A stretch of 5,208 bases of DNA, taken from positions 1 through 5,208 of the forward strand of contig CALEMO010000195.1 of assembly GCA_937910825.1 (NCBI GenBank), in the 5' to 3' direction. The position numbers were made by a program, and so were the translations under genes. Positions 1 to 5,208 of this stretch are shown here, piece after piece (the first letter of the stretch is position 1; the number at the start of each line of letters is the position of its first letter). Below the pieces are notes generated by a model, which made no database searches, was not told where the DNA came from, and saw nothing but the letters and a program-made list of their open reading frames with translations. Source of the stretch: an uncultured Solirubrobacterales bacterium (GTDB lineage Bacteria; Actinomycetota; Thermoleophilia; Solirubrobacterales; 70-9).

Positions 1-235
1 CACCCGGAATGTAGGCGGTGACTTCCATGCCGTGGGCGAGACGGACTCGGGCGATCTTGCGAAGAGCCGAGTTCGGCTTCTTCGGGGTGACTGTTGCAAC
101 ACGGGTACAGACGCCGCGCCTCTGGGGAGCGGAGACTTTCTTCTTGTTGCCCTGCCCCGACTTGAGACCCGGGGTGGTCACCTTCTTCTTCGGCCGTTTA
201 CGGCCTTTGCGCACGAGTTGATTGGTATTAGGCAC
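1..235 (-). CDS. rpsL: 30S ribosomal protein S12, N-terminal part (runs off the left edge)
   Basis: S12 sits at the decoding centre of the small ribosomal subunit and helps monitor codon-anticodon pairing. The 78 visible residues begin (M)[10 protein letters not shown] and include the family signatures QRRGVCTRV (about residues 38-46), [11 protein letters not shown] (50-60) and EVTAYIPG, so the identification is certain. The lysine matching the classic streptomycin-resistance position (K43 in E. coli numbering with Met, in TPKKPNS) is K52 here and is wild type. The second resistance region lies outside the window. Compared with E. coli S12 there are nine extra residues between L24 and P37, giving a basic loop. 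The start is GTG at 233-235, chosen because family members begin at this NQL-type terminus. An in-frame ATG at 290-292 would add 19 residues that no S12 is known to have. There is no Shine-Dalgarno sequence. In relatives rpsG and fusA follow downstream, which would be off the left edge. Confidence 0.98.
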   Translation of the reverse strand, partial: MPNTNQLVRKGRKRPKKKVTTPGLKSGQGNKKKVSAPQRRGVCTRVATVTPKKPNSALRKIARVRLAHGMEVTAYIPG

Positions 236-243
236 GGCGGGGG

Positions 244-249
244 ATACTA
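244..249 (-). promoter_or_regulatory. Candidate -10 element of rpsL, leaderless start
   Basis: On the minus strand the hexamer TAGTAT (4 of 6 matches to TATAAT, fits TAnnnT) ends 8 bases before the rpsL GTG codon. Transcription would then begin at or within a base or so of the start codon, giving a leaderless mRNA. This agrees with the absence of a Shine-Dalgarno sequence in the C-rich stretch between. A TTGCCA at 271-276 resembles a -35 box, but its 21-base spacer is too long to count as support. The reading is an inference from position and base pattern. Confidence 0.45.
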
Positions 250-286
250 CAGGTCTTTCAGGGTGAGCGTTGGCAAGATGAGGCCG

Positions 287-292
287 TAGCAT
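287..292 (+). promoter_or_regulatory. Candidate -10 element of the HAD gene, leaderless start
   Basis: The hexamer TAGCAT (fits TAnnnT) ends 6 bases before the ATG at 299, so initiation at the usual distance would fall on the A of the start codon. No Shine-Dalgarno sequence lies within normal range: the nearest GAGG is 15 bases from the ATG. No convincing -35 box is present; TTGGCA at 270-275 is only 11 bases upstream. The site lies head to head with the candidate rpsL promoter in the same 63-base region. Confidence 0.4.
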
Positions 293-298
293 TGCGCC

Positions 299-808
299 AT
301 GGACCAACTTCCGATCCTGGCGGTCGACATTGACGGGGTAATCAGCCTCTTCGGCTTTGAAGACGCGCCTTCCGGGCCGGGTTTCCGGTTCGAGTTGATC
401 GACGGCACGCCGCACTGCATTTCGGTGGCGGCCGGTGAGCGATTGCGTCGCCTGCAGGAGAGCTTCGAACTGGTCTGGGCCACCGGCTGGCAGGACCGGG
501 CAAACGACCACCTGCCGACGATCATCGGGATCGGGCCGCTTGAGGTGATCGAGTTCGACCGGGAGGGTCCGCCGCCGTCCCGGTTTGCCGCGGCCCACTG
601 GAAGCTCGCACCGCTTGACAGCTTCGCCGGAGGTCGGGAAATGGCCTGGATCGACGATTCATTCGACCAGAGCTGCTTTGAGTGGGCGATTCGGCGTGAG
701 GCGGATGGCGTGGCGACGCTTCTGGTGCCTACTGAACCGGCCCGGGGACTCGAGGAGGCGCACGTTGATGCCCTCGAAACTTGGGCTTCGGACCTGGCGG
801 CCAGCTAA
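299..808 (+). CDS. HAD-superfamily phosphatase-like protein (HAD_SAK_2 type)
   Basis: This 169-residue protein has the full set of haloacid dehalogenase motifs. Motif I is DIDGV at residues 10-14, with nucleophile D10 and acid/base D12. Motif II is WATGW at 60-64, with T62. The motif III lysine is probably K102 in HWK. Motif IV is WIDDS at 117-121, with D119 and D120 as metal ligands. Together these predict a Mg-dependent phosphohydrolase of the small, nearly capless type. The DIDGVI / WATGWQ..AN pattern recalls the family named HAD domain in Swiss Army Knife RNA repair proteins, but here it stands alone with no fused ligase or kinase. The substrate is unknown and the protein is probably cytoplasmic, as no signal peptide or membrane segment is seen. 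The ATG at 299 lies just before motif I and has no Shine-Dalgarno sequence, consistent with leaderless translation. It is divergent from rpsL and followed 28 bases later by a small membrane-protein gene, probably in the same transcript. Confidence 0.85.
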   Translation: MDQLPILAVDIDGVISLFGFEDAPSGPGFRFELIDGTPHCISVAAGERLRRLQESFELVWATGWQDRANDHLPTIIGIGPLEVIEFDREGPPPSRFAAAHWKLAPLDSFAGGREMAWIDDSFDQSCFEWAIRREADGVATLLVPTEPARGLEEAHVDALETWASDLAAS

Positions 809-820
809 ACTCGTAGAGGT

Positions 821-828
821 GGAAGGGA
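821..828 (+). promoter_or_regulatory. Ribosome binding site that fixes the start of the small membrane-protein gene
   Basis: The purine run GGAAGGGA lies 8 bases before the ATG at 837. It favours that start over an in-frame GTG at 819 and over the out-of-frame ATG at 830, which is too close to the site. Confidence 0.7.
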
Positions 829-836
829 TATGGCCG

Positions 837-1121
837 ATGTTTTTCCTGCTCGTGGTGCTCAAGGTTCCGATCCTGGGCACCATCTACCTGCTCTGGTGGG
901 CTGCGCAGCCGGCTCCCGATCAGTTCAGCGAGGAAGACGGCGCAGACGACCCTGGGCGCCGCCGGCCGCGCCCGAAGTTCCCTCGGGGTCCTCGCCGCGA
1001 CCCGCATGGCGATGGGGCCAAGCCATTACCTTCAGGTGCCACCCACGGCGGACGGATCCGTCAGGCGGATCCGGCCCGCGCCCTGGATCGCTCGCGTTCG
1101 CGCGAGATAGTACGTAAATAA
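837..1121 (+). CDS. Small single-pass membrane protein, function unknown
   Basis: I do not recognise a named family. The 94-residue product opens with a hydrophobic helix (about residues 2-23, containing FFLLVVLKVPILGTIYLLWW) that should anchor it in the cytoplasmic membrane. A short acidic stretch follows (28-38, EED and DD), then an arginine- and proline-rich segment (41-56, RRRPRPKFPRGPRRDPHG) and a basic, probably disordered tail. The lack of positive charge before the helix and the strongly basic region after it suggest an N-out, C-in topology. The tail could contact nucleic acid, phospholipid or an acidic partner, but this is speculation. The good ribosome binding site and the helix beginning exactly at the ATG support a real gene. 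The gene is 28 bases behind the HAD gene, so the two probably form an operon. Its last 61 bases overlap the end of the opposing monooxygenase gene, and the arginine-rich tail may partly reflect that double coding. The overlapping frame from 830 gives a low-complexity product without such features. Confidence 0.7.
   Translation: MFFLLVVLKVPILGTIYLLWWAAQPAPDQFSEEDGADDPGRRRPRPKFPRGPRRDPHGDGAKPLPSGATHGGRIRQADPARALDRSRSREIVRK
1053..1073. repeat. Inverted repeat, two copies of CGGATCCG around a 5-base loop
   Basis: The self-complementary octamer CGGATCCG occurs twice (1053-1060 and 1066-1073), separated by TCAGG, so either strand can form an 8-bp hairpin. The loop contains the stop codon of the monooxygenase gene (1061-1063, minus strand). 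No T-run follows on either strand, so it is not a standard intrinsic terminator. It could still slow polymerase or protect 3' ends where the two genes converge. Confidence 0.5.
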
Positions 1122-2392
1122 GGATCGAAGTCGACCTGGATCGTATGGCGCTTCGAGCTGACGTAGCGCCGCTTCATGGCTGACTGCTCCTTTGCGATAT
1201 CCCGGGCCATCGCTGCGCGGCCGGGCAGGCGTGCGTCTCCACGGATCAGGTCGGTCACCCATTCCGACTGGGCCTCGGAAAGAGGCATGATCGCTCCCAG
1301 TGGCTGAACCAGCCCGATGAAGTAGAGGCCCGGGTGGTCGATCGATGCCACCCGGTGATAGAGGTCGACCTGATTGTCCTGGGCGTTGACCACCGTCTTG
1401 TCAAAAAACGGGAAGGTGATGCGGTATCCGGTGCAGTAGATGATCACGTCGATCTGCTCGTGGCTGCCGTCCGTAAAGACAACCGAATCGCCTTCGAGTC
1501 GTTCGATGTTGGGCTTTACCGTGATGTCACCGTGGCCGAGCCGACCGAGAAGTTCATCCGAGACGGTGGGATGGGCATGGAGCGGCTCATGGTCGGGCTT
1601 CGGCAGGCCGTAATCCTCGGGTTTTCCTACCGAAAGTCGGAGCGCGGTCTTAAGGAACTTGCTCTGCACCGAAAGCGGGGCGCGGGCCATCGGTCCGGTT
1701 GTCGCCTTGTCGCTGGGGACTCCGCCGAGGTACTTGGGCACGATCCAGGCCCCGCGCCGCATCGCGAGGAACGTCCTGTCCGCAGTCCTTGAGGATTCGA
1801 CCGAGATGTCGGTGGCCGAATTGCCGATGCCGAGCACGAGCACTCTCTTGCCATCAAACATTTCCGGGGTCCGATAGTCGTGAGCGTGCATCTGAAGGCC
1901 TTCGAAACTGTCCGATCCGGGAAAGGCGGGCTCGGGCCAGCGTGCGTCCCAATGGTGCCCGTTACAGACCATGACGTCGGTGAACTTCTCAATTCGTTCG
2001 CCGACTTCGTCTGAGATCCGGACCTGCCAGGCGCCTCCTTGAACGCAATCCACTTTCAGGACTTCGGTATTGAAACTGATGCGCTCCCCCAGACCAAAGT
2101 GATCGACGTAGCGGTCGAAGTACTCGGCGATCTGGAAGTGGTCCGGATAGTCCGGGTAGTCCTCGGGCATCGGATATTTCGCGTAACACATCATCTGCCG
2201 GGAAGTGTTGATGTGGAGCGACTTGTAAGCAGCCGACATGCCGTTGTCGTTTTCGTAGCGCCAGTTGCCGCCGACCCTCGAACCCTTCTCGTAGCACTCG
2301 AACTCGAGACCCTTCTCAAGCAGGTTCTGACAGGCAGTAATGCCGGACGAACCGGCGCCGATTACGCAGACTCGAGGCCGTTCACTGCTCAT
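1061..2392 (-). CDS. Flavin-containing monooxygenase (FAD/NADPH-dependent)
   Basis: The 443-residue protein matches class B flavoprotein monooxygenases, which use NADPH and O2 to oxygenate soft nucleophiles such as amines or sulfides. The FAD-binding Rossmann motif GAGSSG is at residues 12-17, followed by YEKGSRVGGNW (34-44). The FMO fingerprint FxGxxxHxxxY is complete at F163, G165, H169 and Y173; the final Tyr points to the FMO class and away from type I Baeyer-Villiger enzymes, which have Trp there. The NADP-binding GIGNSATDIS is at 188-197, and the late CTGY motif (320-323) corresponds to the FATGY-type signature. The length is normal for bacterial FMOs and no key residue is missing. The substrate cannot be told from sequence. 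The ATG at 2392 is supported by AGGGGA seven bases upstream and by the FAD motif starting at residue 12. The gene follows rpoC but is separated from it by a strong terminator, so it probably has its own promoter in 2393-2472. Its 3' end overlaps the opposing membrane-protein gene by 61 bases, and no terminator was seen after it. Confidence 0.95.
   Translation of the reverse strand: MSSERPRVCVIGAGSSGITACQNLLEKGLEFECYEKGSRVGGNWRYENDNGMSAAYKSLHINTSRQMMCYAKYPMPEDYPDYPDHFQIAEYFDRYVDHFGLGERISFNTEVLKVDCVQGGAWQVRISDEVGERIEKFTDVMVCNGHHWDARWPEPAFPGSDSFEGLQMHAHDYRTPEMFDGKRVLVLGIGNSATDISVESSRTADRTFLAMRRGAWIVPKYLGGVPSDKATTGPMARAPLSVQSKFLKTALRLSVGKPEDYGLPKPDHEPLHAHPTVSDELLGRLGHGDITVKPNIERLEGDSVVFTDGSHEQIDVIIYCTGYRITFPFFDKTVVNAQDNQVDLYHRVASIDHPGLYFIGLVQPLGAIMPLSEAQSEWVTDLIRGDARLPGRAAMARDIAKEQSAMKRRYVSSKRHTIQVDFDPYLRTISRERERSRARAGSA
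1091..1106. repeat. Small hairpin CTCGCG-TTCG-CGCGAG in the convergent overlap
   Basis: A 6-bp perfect stem with a TTCG tetraloop lies inside the overlapping ends of the membrane-protein and monooxygenase genes. On both strands it encodes arginine/serine-rich residues, so the symmetry may come from codon bias. No T-run follows it. Confidence 0.35.
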
Positions 2393-2399
2393 CTGTAAG

Positions 2400-2405
2400 T
2401 CCCCT
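2400..2405 (-). promoter_or_regulatory. Ribosome binding site of the monooxygenase gene
   Basis: AGGGGA on the minus strand lies 7 bases before the ATG at 2392, a near-ideal Shine-Dalgarno sequence and spacing. It contrasts with rpsL and the HAD gene in this window, which have none. Confidence 0.8.
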
Positions 2406-2472
2406 GATCAGACATGGATGGCAGTCTAAAGCTTTGCCAGTCAAGCGACTTAAACCCGATCGCAGTCGCCTG

Positions 2473-2510
2473 CAATAAAAAGGCCCGCCGTGTGGCGGGC
2501 CTTTTTATTG
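2473..2510 (-). terminator. Intrinsic terminator of rpoC, symmetrical and possibly bidirectional
   Basis: A perfect 17-base inverted repeat (2473-2489 with 2494-2510) surrounds a GTGT loop. On the minus strand the GC-rich stem GGCCCGCC / GGCGGGCC is followed by TTTTTATTG, the classic Rho-independent layout, beginning 13 bases after the rpoC stop codon. The A-run on the other side makes the element symmetrical, so it would also stop plus-strand transcripts coming from the left. It should separate the rpoBC transcription unit from the monooxygenase gene. Confidence 0.95.
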
Positions 2511-2523
2511 AGGCTTATCGGCC

Positions 2524-5208
2524 TTAGTTTTCTGCGGTCGCGTCGATTTCCTGGCTGATCTCGTCGAGCTCCTCGGCGAACGAATCGCCGAAGCCGTCAG
2601 CTCCGCCCTTGCCTTCCCCGTTCGAGCCCGATCCGAGCTCATCTTCTTCGAGCAGGACCGTTTCTTCGGCCGGAGCAAAAGGCTCCGCCGGTTCGACGGT
2701 GAGCGAGCGGTAACGCTTGAGCCCGGTTGCAGCCGGGATCAGCTTGCCGATGATGACGTTCTCCTTGAGCCCGACCAGCCGGTCGCGCTTGCCTTCGAGC
2801 GCCGCATCGGTCAGGACCTTGGTGGTCTCCTGGAAGGAGGCCGCCGAGAGGAATGATTTGGTCGCAAGCGAGGCCTTGGTGATGCCAAGAATCCGCTGCT
2901 TGGACTTGGCTGCGGTTCCGCCATCGGCCTTGACCTGCTTGTTGATCTCCTTGAGCTCATAGCGATCTTCGAGCTGGCCGGGAAGAAGATCGGTCGAACC
3001 CTTGGTTTCGACTTCATCCTTCTTCATCATCTGGCGCACGATGATCTCGATGTGCTTGTCGTCAATCTCCACGCCCTGAGCCGTGTAGACCCGCTGGACT
3101 TCGGCCACCAGGTACTGCTCGATCGCGGTACGTCCGCGGATCGCCAGTACGTCGGCCGGGAACAGCGAGCCTTCGTTGAGCTGATGTCCCACTTCGACCT
3201 TGTCGCCGGTCTTGACCAGAAGCCTGGTACGAGGCGGGAAGGAGTAGGTGCTCTCCTCGCCGTTGGCTTCCACGACGGTGATCGACGCGGACTTTTCCGA
3301 CTGCTCGGCGAGGACCTTGCCGGCAACCTCGGACATCTGCGCGAGGCCCTTCGGTTTGCGGGCCTCGAACAGCTCGACCACCCTGGGCAGACCCTGGGTG
3401 ATGTCCTGTCCGGCGACACCGCCGGTGTGGAAGGTACGCATGGTGAGCTGGGTTCCCGGCTCGCCAATCGACTGGGCGGCAACCGTTCCGACCGAATCGC
3501 CGATCTCAACCAACGAGCCGGTCGCCGGTGCCACGCCGTAACAGGAGCGGCAGACTCCACGCTCGGCCTCGCACTTGAAGGCCGAGCGAACCGGTACTGC
3601 GGCTGACTCGTCGCCTTCGTAAGCCTCTGCGATTTCAGCCAGCTCCACCTTGGTGATCAGCTGATTGCGCTTGAGCAGCTGGCGGCCACGCTTGGTCGCG
3701 AACTTCTTGGCGGCAAGGCGTCCCAACAGGTTGGTGTTGGTTTCCTCTGCTGCGTCGATCACCGGCATCTCGATGAAATCCTTCGTCTTGCAGTCCTCGG
3801 TCCGGACGATTACGTCCTGGGCCACGTCCACGAGACGACGAGTGAGGTAACCGGAGTCGGCGGTACGCAGAGCCGTATCGGCGAGTCCCTTGCGGGCACC
3901 GTGGGTCGAGATGAAGTACTCACCGACCGACAGGCCTTCGATGAAGTTGGACTTGATCGGACGCTCGATGATTTCGCCCTTTGGATTGGCCATCAGACCG
4001 CGCATGCCGGCCAGCTGACGAATCTGCTTGAACGAACCACGAGCGCCAGAGTTGGCCATCATGAAGATCGGGTTCAGCTGGCGGAGGTTGTCCTCCATCG
4101 CCTGACCGACTTCTTCAGTGGCCTGGTTCCACTTGTCCGTAACCTGCTTGTGCCGCTCTTCGGCTGTATGCCAGCCTTCGTCGAACTCGGCCTGGATCTG
4201 TGCGGTCTCGGCGTCGAAACGCTTGAGGATCTCCTCTTTCTCCGGTGGCGGCACGACGTTGTTCTTGCTGACCGTGATGCCGGCCCTCGAAGCAAAGCGG
4301 AAGCCGAGGTCCTTGAATGCATCGAGAACCTGCGAGATCGCCGGTGCTCCGTAGGACTCGACCAGCCAGCCGACCATGTCGTTGATGTCGCGCTTTTTCA
4401 GCGACTCGTTGACGAAGGTGTACTGCTCCGGATCGAATTCGTCTTCGAGCGCTACCTTCAGCGCCCGCAGGATCGAATCGTTGAAGATAATCCGGCCGAC
4501 CGTGGTCAGGAAGTGTCCGCCCGACTCACCACGCCACTCGGCGTAGTCCTGCAGCTTGACCACACCGTTCTCATAGGCCAGTTCGGCCTCCTGAGCGGTA
4601 CGGAATGCATGCGGCCGCTTCTCCAGCTTGGTGCGGTCTAACTCTTTGACGTCCTCACCCGAATAGGTGAGGTAGTAGAGACCCAGCACCATGTCCTGTG
4701 TCGGGGTCGCCAGCGGCGCTCCGTGAGCGGGCGAGAGGATGTTGTTGGCGGAGAGCATCAGCACGCGCGCCTCGGCCTGTGCTTCAGCCGAAAGCGGAAC
4801 GTGGACGGCCATCTGGTCACCGTCGAAGTCGGCGTTAAAGGCCGAGCAGACGAGCGGGTGGACCTGGATTGCCTTGCCTTCGACCAGGATCGGTTCGAAA
4901 GCCTGGATGCCGAGACGATGCAGCGTCGGGGCGCGGTTCAGCAGGACCGGATGTTCCTCGATCACTTCTTCGAGAACGTCCCAGACCTCGGGAACCATCG
5001 ACTCGACCATCTTCTTGGCGGCCTTGATGTTCTGGACGGCCTTGCGCTCGACCAGCTGGGCCATGATGAATGGCTTGAACAGCTCGAGCGCCATCAGCTT
5101 CGGCAGGCCGCACTGATGCAGCTTCAGCGAAGGACCGGCGACGATGACTGAACGTCCGGAGTAATCAACGCGCTTGCCGAGCAGGTTCTGGCGGAAACGC
5201 CCCTGCTT
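2524..5208 (-). CDS. rpoC: DNA-directed RNA polymerase beta' subunit, C-terminal two-thirds (runs off the right edge)
   Basis: Beta' forms one jaw of RNA polymerase and holds the catalytic magnesium. The frame is open to the window edge; the first visible codons read [20 protein letters not shown], matching E. coli residues from about 334, so the Met at 5094 is internal and not the start. The 894 visible residues include, in order: the active-site loop NADFDGDQ (fragment 125-132, 4813-4836; D127, D129 and D131 bind Mg); the bridge helix around [18 protein letters not shown]; the [27 protein letters not shown] segment; the second zinc site with C473, C546, C553 and C556 (CX6CX2C for the last three); and the trigger loop around [16 protein letters not shown]. 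That loop runs straight into DITQGLPRV, so the roughly 190-residue SI3 insert of proteobacteria is absent. The protein ends with [20 protein letters not shown] and then a 60-residue acidic tail. rpoB would lie beyond the right edge. Transcription ends at the hairpin 13 bases downstream. Confidence 0.99.
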   Translation of the reverse strand, partial: KQGRFRQNLLGKRVDYSGRSVIVAGPSLKLHQCGLPKLMALELFKPFIMAQLVERKAVQNIKAAKKMVESMVPEVWDVLEEVIEEHPVLLNRAPTLHRLGIQAFEPILVEGKAIQVHPLVCSAFNADFDGDQMAVHVPLSAEAQAEARVLMLSANNILSPAHGAPLATPTQDMVLGLYYLTYSGEDVKELDRTKLEKRPHAFRTAQEAELAYENGVVKLQDYAEWRGESGGHFLTTVGRIIFNDSILRALKVALEDEFDPEQYTFVNESLKKRDINDMVGWLVESYGAPAISQVLDAFKDLGFRFASRAGITVSKNNVVPPPEKEEILKRFDAETAQIQAEFDEGWHTAEERHKQVTDKWNQATEEVGQAMEDNLRQLNPIFMMANSGARGSFKQIRQLAGMRGLMANPKGEIIERPIKSNFIEGLSVGEYFISTHGARKGLADTALRTADSGYLTRRLVDVAQDVIVRTEDCKTKDFIEMPVIDAAEETNTNLLGRLAAKKFATKRGRQLLKRNQLITKVELAEIAEAYEGDESAAVPVRSAFKCEAERGVCRSCYGVAPATGSLVEIGDSVGTVAAQSIGEPGTQLTMRTFHTGGVAGQDITQGLPRVVELFEARKPKGLAQMSEVAGKVLAEQSEKSASITVVEANGEESTYSFPPRTRLLVKTGDKVEVGHQLNEGSLFPADVLAIRGRTAIEQYLVAEVQRVYTAQGVEIDDKHIEIIVRQMMKKDEVETKGSTDLLPGQLEDRYELKEINKQVKADGGTAAKSKQRILGITKASLATKSFLSAASFQETTKVLTDAALEGKRDRLVGLKENVIIGKLIPAATGLKRYRSLTVEPAEPFAPAEETVLLEEDELGSGSNGEGKGGADGFGDSFAEELDEISQEIDATAEN

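Noticed and set aside
233..292. An S12 start at the in-frame ATG at 290-292
   Set aside because: It would add 19 residues before the conserved N-terminus and overlap the candidate leaderless promoter. Known S12 proteins begin at the NQL-type terminus.
247..525. A 92-codon minus-strand frame over the 5' end of the HAD gene
   Set aside because: It is antisense to the HAD motif I and II coding sequence and crosses the rpsL promoter region. The product has no recognisable features.
830..1117. Alternative frame starting at ATG 830 in place of the small membrane-protein gene
   Set aside because: The start is only one base from the purine-rich ribosome binding site, and the product is low-complexity Arg/Pro/Gly without a structured segment. 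The frame starting at 837 has correct spacing and a clean membrane helix.
1334..1792. A 152-codon plus-strand frame inside the monooxygenase gene
   Set aside because: It is antisense to conserved NADP-binding and C-terminal coding sequence of the monooxygenase, with no supporting domain or ribosome binding site.
2423..2444. TTGACT and TAGACT hexamers upstream of the monooxygenase as a promoter
   Set aside because: On the minus strand the two boxes are only 10 bases apart, too close for a sigma-70 type promoter, and no other good -10 lies at 16-18 bases from TTGACT. A promoter probably exists in 2393-2472 but cannot be placed with confidence.
3901..4641. A 246-codon open frame on the plus strand opposite rpoC
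   Set aside because: It lies wholly antisense to highly conserved rpoC coding sequence, has no recognisable motif, and is expected from the codon bias of a G+C-rich gene. The same applies to the frames at 3052-3606 and 4723-5151.

Overview
The window is a piece of a bacterial ribosomal and RNA polymerase locus, high in G+C (roughly 60% by eye). It holds the 3' two-thirds of rpoC at the right end and the 5' part of rpsL at the left end, both on the minus strand. The order rpoC then rpsL is the usual beta'-to-str-operon junction of Actinobacteria and many Gram-positive bacteria. The organism looks like a member of the Actinomycetota, possibly a deep-branching class such as Thermoleophilia. The reasons are the G+C content, the gene order, a beta' trigger loop without the large proteobacterial insert, apparently leaderless starts, and an S12 protein with an extra internal loop. 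The phylum is a fair inference; the class is only a guess.

Layout from the right. The minus-strand rpoC fragment (2524-5208, cut by the window edge) ends with an acidic tail. A strong intrinsic terminator with a perfect 17-bp stem (2473-2510) follows 13 bases after its stop. Next, still on the minus strand, is a complete flavin-containing monooxygenase (1061-2392) with its own ribosome binding site. Two plus-strand genes face it: a small HAD-superfamily phosphatase-like protein (299-808) and a 94-residue single-pass membrane protein (837-1121). The 3' end of the latter overlaps the 3' end of the monooxygenase by 61 bases. A 63-base divergent region (236-298) separates the HAD gene from rpsL (1-235, cut by the left edge).

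Functionally, rpoC and rpsL are core transcription and translation genes. The three genes between them look like accessory cargo at the junction: an FAD/NADPH oxygenase of unknown substrate, and a two-gene plus-strand unit of unknown role. The rpoC terminator isolates the monooxygenase from the rpoBC transcript. Neither rpsL nor the HAD gene has a Shine-Dalgarno sequence, and each has a TAnnnT hexamer 6-8 bases before its start codon. This suggests a compact divergent pair of leaderless promoters.

I found no RNA genes, mobile elements, CRISPR arrays, attachment sites or clear evidence of an undescribed multi-gene system. The most notable points are the divergent leaderless arrangement, the accessory insertion between rpoC and rpsL, and the S12 loop.
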